64,000 nt of DNA, taken from positions 1 to 64,000 of the forward strand of contig JAAFKE010000015.1 of the NCBI GenBank assembly GCA_013298215.1, written 5' to 3'. The stretch is from Cytophagales bacterium. Lineage in GTDB: Bacteria > Bacteroidota > Bacteroidia > Cytophagales > Spirosomataceae. Made by a program: the position numbers and the translations under genes. The notes under the pieces were generated by a model, which was not told the origin of the DNA, searched no databases, and saw only the letters and a program-made list of their open reading frames with translations. Below are positions 58,546 to 64,000 of the stretch, one piece after another. Position 1 is the first letter of the stretch. Each line of letters opens with the position of its first letter.

Positions 58546-61362
58546 ATGAAATATTTACTACTGTGTTTTGCGCTTGTGGCAGTCGGTTTCCGTGGTTTTT
58601 CGCAGGATACCAAGAGCCCAGTTGCTGCCGAGATTGTTTCTGACGAAGTATATTTTAAAGTCAAGACGTTTGTTAAGCCCCCTGACGGCACCCTAAGCGG
58701 CGTTGCCTTGCTGGCCGAAGTCCCGTTTTTGGACAAATACGATAAACTCTTCGAGGCCAGCACGCTGACGCGCCCTTTTGCAGGTTCTAAATCGGTACTT
58801 TTGCAGACCGTTTACCGCGTTAAAGTCAAAAATTCGACGCAGATCAATACTTTTATCGAGTTACTAAAAAACGAAGGGAGGATCGAGTACGCCGAAAAAG
58901 TGCCCGTGAGCCGGGCCATTTATACCCCCGACGACGGTAGTTTGCCCACGCAGTGGCATCTAAAAGTTATCAAAGCCCAACAGGCGTGGGGCGTTTCGAC
59001 GGGTATTGCCAACGTGGTTGTTGCGGTGGTTGATAACGCCATTCAGGCCAACCATCCCGACCTGGCGGCCAACATGGTGGCGGGCCGAGACGTGGCCAAT
59101 AATGATGCCGACCCGAACCCCACTTTGGCTACTTTTAGCCACGGTACGCACGTGGCGGGTATTGCAGGTGCCACCACCAACAACGGCATTGGTATTGCGT
59201 CGGCGGGTTTTAATAAAGTGAAGATTATGCCCGTCAAAGCAACCCGCGATTCCGACGATCCGAATTCGATCACGTTCGGGTACGAGTCGGTGGCGTGGGC
59301 GGCACAAAACGGAGCGAGGATCATCAGTATGTCGTGGGGCGGGAGCGGGGCATCTATTACGGCCCAGAATGTAATCAACGATGCCGCCGCAATGGGCATT
59401 TTGCTGATTGCCGCCGCTGGCAACGACAATACCGAAAACAGGGGGTATCCTGCGGCCTACGACAACGTTTTGTCGGTGGCCAGCACCGCCCCCGATGACG
59501 CTAAAAGTTCTTTTTCGACCTACGGCACCTGGGTCGATATTGCCGCTCCTGGGAGTGGTATTTACAGCACGTTGCCGTTTGATACCTACGGAATTTTTAG
59601 TGGAACATCCATGGCCACGCCTTTGGTGGCGAGTGTTTGCGGGTATATTTGGTCGAACAACCCCACCTGGACCGCCGCCCAAGTGGAGGCACACCTCAAA
59701 GCCACTGCTGACAACATAGACCCTCAAAATGCTGGTTTCATCGGGAAAATGGGTGCGGGCCGCATCAACATGTTCAGGGCTGTGGGTGGTTGCGCGGTCG
59801 ATGGGCAGGCTTTGAGTATTTCGTCGAACGGTGGTCGGTTAATTTGCGCTGGTGATGCTGTAAATCTAACCCCCATTCCCGCTGGTAGTTATGTCTGGAA
59901 GCGAAACGGCGAACTGGTGCAGGGGGCTTCGCCAGCCTTCACGGCCACCCAGCGGGGCGGATATTCTATACTGACGCAGGCCTTGGGTTGTTTTCAGGTG
60001 TCGGAGAGTTTCAATGTTTTAGACAAACCCAGCACTCAGTCCGCCCTAACTACCAACCGCGTGCTGTGCCAAGCTACTCCTTTGGTTGTAGGCAACGGAC
60101 TCCAAGCCGCTGCGCCAAATTGTCTCATTGCCACCACCAACAGCTACGCCTACACTGGCGGCACAATTGGCTACGACAACAACAACCGAGGCGGGGCATC
60201 TGACCCGACCGTGGCCGTGACCCAAGTTGGCAAGGTGAGCAAAGTCGTGGTCTCGATTACGTGGATCAAAAAAACGGGCGGTACCGAGGCCGACTGCGGC
60301 ACCGCAAACACGGGCGGAGATCCGTTCTACCGCGAGGTTTCGTTCAGAATAAAAGCACCGAGTGGCCGAACCCTCACGCTTGTTCCCAACAGTTTGTATC
60401 GGGGTGCTACCAATTCTGGAACGGTCACGACGGTTTTTGAGGACAGCGCGGCGGGTATTGTGGCGGGATTTCCGCCCGTTTCGGGCGTTTTTTCGTCTGC
60501 CGAGGCACTTGCTGGCTTCAACAACGAAAATTCGGCTGGTAGCTGGACACTCCTGCCCAACGATAACGGAGGGTTCGATCCGCTGTGCGTTTCTGGTTTT
60601 AGCCTCACGGTTAGCTCCTTGGCACCAGGCTCGGCCGCGCCAACATTTACTTGGTACGCCGACTCGACCTCCAACGCCGTTCTACACACGGGCACTGAGT
60701 TCTTGCCGTCGGTGTCCTCGGCTGGGTTGTACAAATACTACGTTCAGGCCAGTTGCCAGGGAGCTTGCAATAGCCTGCGGACAGCCGTTTACTTGTCCAT
60801 CGACTCGCCAAACGTCCGTGCCTATCCAGTGAGTTTCTCGGTTTTTAATAACGAACTCGTCGATGCCAAAAACCTACAAGTCCAAGCCACTGCGGCTGGC
60901 TATACGCTGGTGGGTTCGGGTAGCAACGGCAATACTGTTCGGAGTTTTATTACGCTGGGCGCTCCCCTGGCCGAACCCGTCACAATTTGCCCAAACCAAT
61001 TGGTGATGATTCTGGCCAATTGTTGCCAAGGAACACTCAGTTGGGCAAATGGTGCAACGGGGGCAGCTATTATTGTAAGTCCTTCTGCCACAACTACTTA
61101 TCAGGGCGATTGCAGCCCTGCGGTTGGCGTGGCGGCTACCAATCTGCGAATGACCGTGCACGTGAACCCCGCACTTTTAACCATTGCCAGTTCAATTCCA
61201 GCCTCCACCAACCAGACATTCAACGCCCAAAAGATTGAGGCGTCCAACGTGGTGAACACCGTCGCGAATGTGGTTTACAAAGCCAGTAGCTCGGTGATCC
61301 TCGGCCCTGGTTTTGCGGTGTCGGGCAGTCAATTTAAGGCCGTTATTGGCGGTTGTAACTGA
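58546..61362 (+). CDS. Secreted subtilisin-like protease (S8) with P-domain-like region and Cys-X-COOH tail
   Basis: A 938-residue exported protease with a signal peptide (ending FRGFSQ). Propeptide-like N-terminal region (20-130). Catalytic domain with Asp163 (VVDNAIQANH), His199 (SHGTHVAGIAG), Asn293 (AAGNDN) and Ser355 (FSGTSMATPL). Then an Ig-like module (WKRNG), a P-proprotein-like region (about 510-690), further beta modules including LSWANGATGAAIIVSP, and the tail ending FKAVIGGCN. It likely works outside the cell. The neighbouring SDR gene is unrelated. Confidence 0.88.
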   Translation: MKYLLLCFALVAVGFRGFSQDTKSPVAAEIVSDEVYFKVKTFVKPPDGTLSGVALLAEVPFLDKYDKLFEASTLTRPFAGSKSVLLQTVYRVKVKNSTQINTFIELLKNEGRIEYAEKVPVSRAIYTPDDGSLPTQWHLKVIKAQQAWGVSTGIANVVVAVVDNAIQANHPDLAANMVAGRDVANNDADPNPTLATFSHGTHVAGIAGATTNNGIGIASAGFNKVKIMPVKATRDSDDPNSITFGYESVAWAAQNGARIISMSWGGSGASITAQNVINDAAAMGILLIAAAGNDNTENRGYPAAYDNVLSVASTAPDDAKSSFSTYGTWVDIAAPGSGIYSTLPFDTYGIFSGTSMATPLVASVCGYIWSNNPTWTAAQVEAHLKATADNIDPQNAGFIGKMGAGRINMFRAVGGCAVDGQALSISSNGGRLICAGDAVNLTPIPAGSYVWKRNGELVQGASPAFTATQRGGYSILTQALGCFQVSESFNVLDKPSTQSALTTNRVLCQATPLVVGNGLQAAAPNCLIATTNSYAYTGGTIGYDNNNRGGASDPTVAVTQVGKVSKVVVSITWIKKTGGTEADCGTANTGGDPFYREVSFRIKAPSGRTLTLVPNSLYRGATNSGTVTTVFEDSAAGIVAGFPPVSGVFSSAEALAGFNNENSAGSWTLLPNDNGGFDPLCVSGFSLTVSSLAPGSAAPTFTWYADSTSNAVLHTGTEFLPSVSSAGLYKYYVQASCQGACNSLRTAVYLSIDSPNVRAYPVSFSVFNNELVDAKNLQVQATAAGYTLVGSGSNGNTVRSFITLGAPLAEPVTICPNQLVMILANCCQGTLSWANGATGAAIIVSPSATTTYQGDCSPAVGVAATNLRMTVHVNPALLTIASSIPASTNQTFNAQKIEASNVVNTVANVVYKASSSVILGPGFAVSGSQFKAVIGGCN
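61195..61362 (+). other. Tail module ending in Gly-Cys-Asn-COOH, subtilase
   Basis: Encodes the last ~55 residues. Core: VYKASSSVILGPGFAVSG then SQFKAVIGGCN. It matches the tails of the CotH protein and the SASA esterase. Confidence 0.65.
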
Positions 61363-61444
61363 CGCTAAATGGCTGTAAACTGTTTTTTCTCGCACTTATT
61401 TATTCAAATATTCATTCATACAAAACTCAAAATTATTACTAAAA

Positions 61445-62212
61445 ATGACCGAAAAACAACTATTTAATTTAGAAGGAAAAGTAGCCCTCATCACGGGAGC
61501 CAGTAAGGGAATTGGCGAGGGAATTGCCCGAATCTTGACAAGTTTTGGCGCAAAAGTTGTTATTAGCAGCAGAAGGCAGGCTGAACTGGATGAGTTAGCC
61601 GCCGAAATGCGGCTTTCGGGTGCCGATGTCACGCCCGTTGCTGCCCACATGGGCGATGTTGCCCAGATTCACAACTTGGTTCAAGAAACGATTAAGGCCT
61701 ACGGTGGGGTAGATATTTTGGTGAACAACGCGGCGGCTAACCCGCACTACGGCCCCGCCGTGGAATGTCCGCTGACGGCGTTTGACAAAATTATGGATGT
61801 GAACGTGAAAGCCCCCTTCGAGTTGAGTAAACTGGTGCACCCAATCATGAAAAGTAGGGGTGGGGGTAGTATTATTAACATCAGCAGCATTGCTGGCACA
61901 ACGCCCGACCCAGGTTTAGGTATTTACAGTGTCAGCAAGGCATCTTTGAATATGCTCACCAAGGTTTTTGCCAAAGAATGGGGGCCAGACGGCATCCGGG
62001 TGAACGCCCTTTGCCCTGGCCTCATCAAAACCAAGTTTAGCGAAGCCCTCTGGAAAGACGATAAAATGCTGAGTCACTTCACCAAACGCTTGCCGATTGC
62101 CCGCATGGGAACGGTGGAGGAAATGGCCGCACTGGCACTTTTTTTAGCCTCCGATGCTTCGGGCTACTGCACTGGAACGCTGTTTGCGGCCGACGGCGGA
62201 ACGACTATTTAG
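61445..62212 (+). CDS. SDR-family oxidoreductase (DHRS4/carbonyl reductase-like)
   Basis: A 255-residue short-chain dehydrogenase: TGASKGIGEG (cofactor motif, about 18-27), NNAAANPHYGP, catalytic SSIAGTTP and YSVSK, ending FAADGGTTI. VISSRRQ after the second strand, with basic residues, suggests NADPH preference. The overall look is like DHRS4-type carbonyl reductases. It ends before a very long terminator. Confidence 0.85.
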   Translation: MTEKQLFNLEGKVALITGASKGIGEGIARILTSFGAKVVISSRRQAELDELAAEMRLSGADVTPVAAHMGDVAQIHNLVQETIKAYGGVDILVNNAAANPHYGPAVECPLTAFDKIMDVNVKAPFELSKLVHPIMKSRGGGSIINISSIAGTTPDPGLGIYSVSKASLNMLTKVFAKEWGPDGIRVNALCPGLIKTKFSEALWKDDKMLSHFTKRLPIARMGTVEEMAALALFLASDASGYCTGTLFAADGGTTI

Positions 62213-62233
62213 GGGCTAAGTATTTAGTCGAAG

Positions 62234-62294
62234 TACAAAATTCAAAAGGGGGACTCAGCCGAAGTGCGGCTGAGTCCCCCTTTTGAATTTTGTA
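62234..62294. terminator. Bidirectional terminator hairpin, 28-bp perfect stem
   Basis: A perfect 28-bp inverted repeat (62234-62261 with 62267-62294) and a 5-nt loop AAGTG. It lies between the convergent SDR and ATP synthase genes. Far longer than needed for termination. Confidence 0.75.
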
Positions 62295-62338
62295 TGGTTA
62301 TTTCGTAATTGGATTAACCCTCGGTAGGGCTGCTGAAG

Positions 62339-62875
62339 CTACTGTAAAAACTCCAGCTTCAACGCGCTCAGGCGGCTCTTGACCGATGCGTCGATTTGCT
62401 TGTCGTTCACTCGGATCACGTAACCGCCAATCAGATCAGTATCTATTTTTTCTTCCAGCACAACCTTCATTTTTGTAGCATCGGCCACCAGTGCTGTAAA
62501 TTTTTGGCGCAGCACGTCGGTCAGTGCTACGGCCGTTGTGACGGTAGCCTTCTGAATTCCTTCGCGGAGGTCGTATAGTTTTATGAACTCGTCGGCGATC
62601 GAATAGATAATTGCCTCTCGGTTTTTCTTGGTAATAATCTCAAAAATAGTGTAGGTCACGTCACTCACGCGGCCTTTAAAAATGCCTTCGAGCACACCCA
62701 TTTTCTTATCGTGGCGCACCACGGGGCTTCTCAGTGCGAGCATTAGGTCGCGGTTGTCGTCGGCGGTTTGCTTAAAAAAAACCATATCGTCGTACACCTG
62801 CCCAACCACTTTTTTTTCTTCGGCCAATCCAATCAATGACTTGGCGTACCGGTATGCTACTGTCGATTCTGACAT
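62339..62875 (-). CDS. atpH: F1Fo ATP synthase subunit delta
   Basis: A 178-residue protein with SESTVAYRYAKSLIGLAEEK at the N-terminus and the C-terminal motif DTDLIGGYVIRVNDKQIDASVKSRLSAL, both diagnostic. It links F1 to the peripheral stalk b subunits. It follows atpF by 8 nt and ends the visible part of the atpBEFH run. Confidence 0.93.
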   Translation of the reverse strand: MSESTVAYRYAKSLIGLAEEKKVVGQVYDDMVFFKQTADDNRDLMLALRSPVVRHDKKMGVLEGIFKGRVSDVTYTIFEIITKKNREAIIYSIADEFIKLYDLREGIQKATVTTAVALTDVLRQKFTALVADATKMKVVLEEKIDTDLIGGYVIRVNDKQIDASVKSRLSALKLEFLQ

Positions 62876-62883
62876 CGGTTCGT

Positions 62884-63378
62884 TTAATTAAGGTTGGCCT
62901 TACTTACCAGTTCGGTCACTAATTTTTCTTGGGCTGGTTTGTTGTTCAGCTCTTGACGGAGTATTTTCTCGGCAATGTCCAACGACAGCGTAACGACCTC
63001 TTTTTTCATCTGAGCCACAATGGCGTTGCGTTCGTTGTTGATGGCTTCGCGGGCATCGTCAATAATGCGCTTGCCCTCGGCGGCGGCTTTGTCGCGCGCG
63101 TCGTTTATCATTTTATCGGAGGCTACCTTGGCAGCTTTGATAATCTGGTCGCGGTCGGCGCGGGCTTCGGCCTGCAGTTTGTCGTTGTTGGCTTTCAGCA
63201 GTGCCATTTCGGCGCGGGTTTGCTCGGCCAGTTTCAGTGCGCCTTCAATTTGGCCTTCGCGCTCTTTGAGAGTGGCCAAAATTGGCTTCCAAGCGTATTT
63301 TGCAAGCACAAAAAACAGCAAAAGAAAAAATATCAGTTGCCAGATAATAAGACCTGGTTCGGGAGTAATTAAGCCCAT
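62884..63378 (-). CDS. atpF: F1Fo ATP synthase subunit b
   Basis: A 164-residue protein with one N-terminal membrane helix (LIIWQLIFFLLLFFVLAKYAW) and a long charged helix that dimerises as the peripheral stalk. The pattern of Lys/Arg/Glu with ATLKEREGQIEGAL is typical. It lies 83 nt downstream of atpE. Confidence 0.93.
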   Translation of the reverse strand: MGLITPEPGLIIWQLIFFLLLFFVLAKYAWKPILATLKEREGQIEGALKLAEQTRAEMALLKANNDKLQAEARADRDQIIKAAKVASDKMINDARDKAAAEGKRIIDDAREAINNERNAIVAQMKKEVVTLSLDIAEKILRQELNNKPAQEKLVTELVSKANLN

Positions 63379-63461
63379 TTTATGTTTGTTTCGGGTGATT
63401 TTTTCGGTTAAAACAAAACCTCTTTCGGTTGCCTAATGCTACACGAAAGAGGTTTTTGAGG

Positions 63462-63728
<267 letters not shown>

Positions 63729-63752
63729 TTATTGAGTGAAAAAAAACTAAAA

Positions 63753-64000
63753 TTAATGGTGATGCTCTTCAACGGCTCCGCCGATGTAGGATGCCGTGAG
63801 TACAGTAAAGATGTAAGCCTGCAAGGCTGCCACCAGTAGCTCGATGAGGTTCATGAAAACCGTGAACAACGCAACCACGGGACTAACGGCGATGGTTTTG
63901 AAGATGAAAATCATGCTCAACAGACTGAGCAATATGATGTGACCAGCCGTAATGTTGGCAAAAAGCCGAATCATCAACGAGAACGGCCGCATGAATACGC
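63753..64000 (-). CDS. atpB: F1Fo ATP synthase subunit a, C-terminal part (cut by window edge)
   Basis: The C-terminal ~80 residues. SLMIRLFANITAGHIILLSL contains the essential Arg of the proton channel, and the last helix (LIELLVAALQAYIFTVLTASYI) is diagnostic. It ends in a His-rich VEEHHH. The gene continues past 64000. The order atpB-E-F-H on this strand is standard. Confidence 0.93.
   Translation of the reverse strand, partial: VFMRPFSLMIRLFANITAGHIILLSLLSMIFIFKTIAVSPVVALFTVFMNLIELLVAALQAYIFTVLTASYIGGAVEEHHH

Overview
The window looks like a chromosomal segment of a Bacteroidota bacterium, most likely of the order Cytophagales. The evidence is the set of type IX secretion and gliding proteins (PorU, PorV, GldD, GldH), the lipoprotein-type BamA homologue TamL, the animal/fungal-type (GT3) glycogen synthase, DUF4293, and several promoters of the Bacteroidota form TTG-N19-21-TAnnTTTG with no clear Shine-Dalgarno sites. 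Coding density is high. Most genes are housekeeping or envelope genes.

Layout. 1-2.3 kb: 5' end of ilvD (minus strand) and a divergent acyl-CoA dehydrogenase whose promoter is flanked by two palindromes. 2.4-7.5 kb: plus-strand run of gpmI, a GT9 glycosyltransferase, an N-carbamoylputrescine amidase and two GT2 glycosyltransferases. 7.5-11.9 kb: a small membrane protein, an AT-rich double retropepsin-like protein, a DUF2721 protein and a secreted CotH-type kinase-fold protein. 11.9-18 kb: a short alpha-glucan phosphorylase without the usual PLP lysine, preceded by a possible 32-residue membrane microprotein; then an FMN reductase, DUF4293, def, ruvX, gldH, a LON-domain protein and an SDR. 18-25 kb: tamL, a TrmH-type rRNA methylase, a stand-alone LuxR-type HTH protein, a structured RNA element, a two-gene operon of unknown coiled-coil membrane proteins, and an OsmC protein. 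25-33 kb: a secreted SASA-type esterase, an SGNH lipoprotein, a BatA-type protein, an M23 peptidase and a GntP permease. 33-45.7 kb: a long minus-strand run, rpsU, xerC-like, menC, M16, ECF sigma, anti-sigma/outer-membrane fusion, VTT protein, gldD, SprT-like, porU, porV. 45.8-50.4 kb: ppx, an outer-membrane barrel, moaC and moeA, a stand-alone CBM48 protein and two identical tRNA-Glu genes. 50.5-62.3 kb: an M14 peptidase, a solitary rpsJ, recX, GT3 glycogen synthase, an SGNH lipoprotein, a small secreted protein, an AlkB-type hydroxylase, a subtilase and an SDR. 62.3-64 kb: atpH, atpF, atpE and the 3' part of atpB.

How the genes fit together. Three large secreted proteins (CotH-like, SASA esterase-like, subtilase) end in the same roughly 30-residue module closing in Cys-X-COOH. 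PorU (the T9SS sortase) and PorV (its shuttle) lie nearby, so a shared surface-delivery route is likely, but this is inference. Glycogen metabolism is represented by the GT3 synthase, the short phosphorylase homologue and the CBM48 protein. The best candidate for an undescribed system is the two-gene coiled-coil membrane operon at 22.1-24.5 kb, together with the small HTH gene and RNA stem just upstream. No rRNA, insertion sequence, prophage or CRISPR array was seen.
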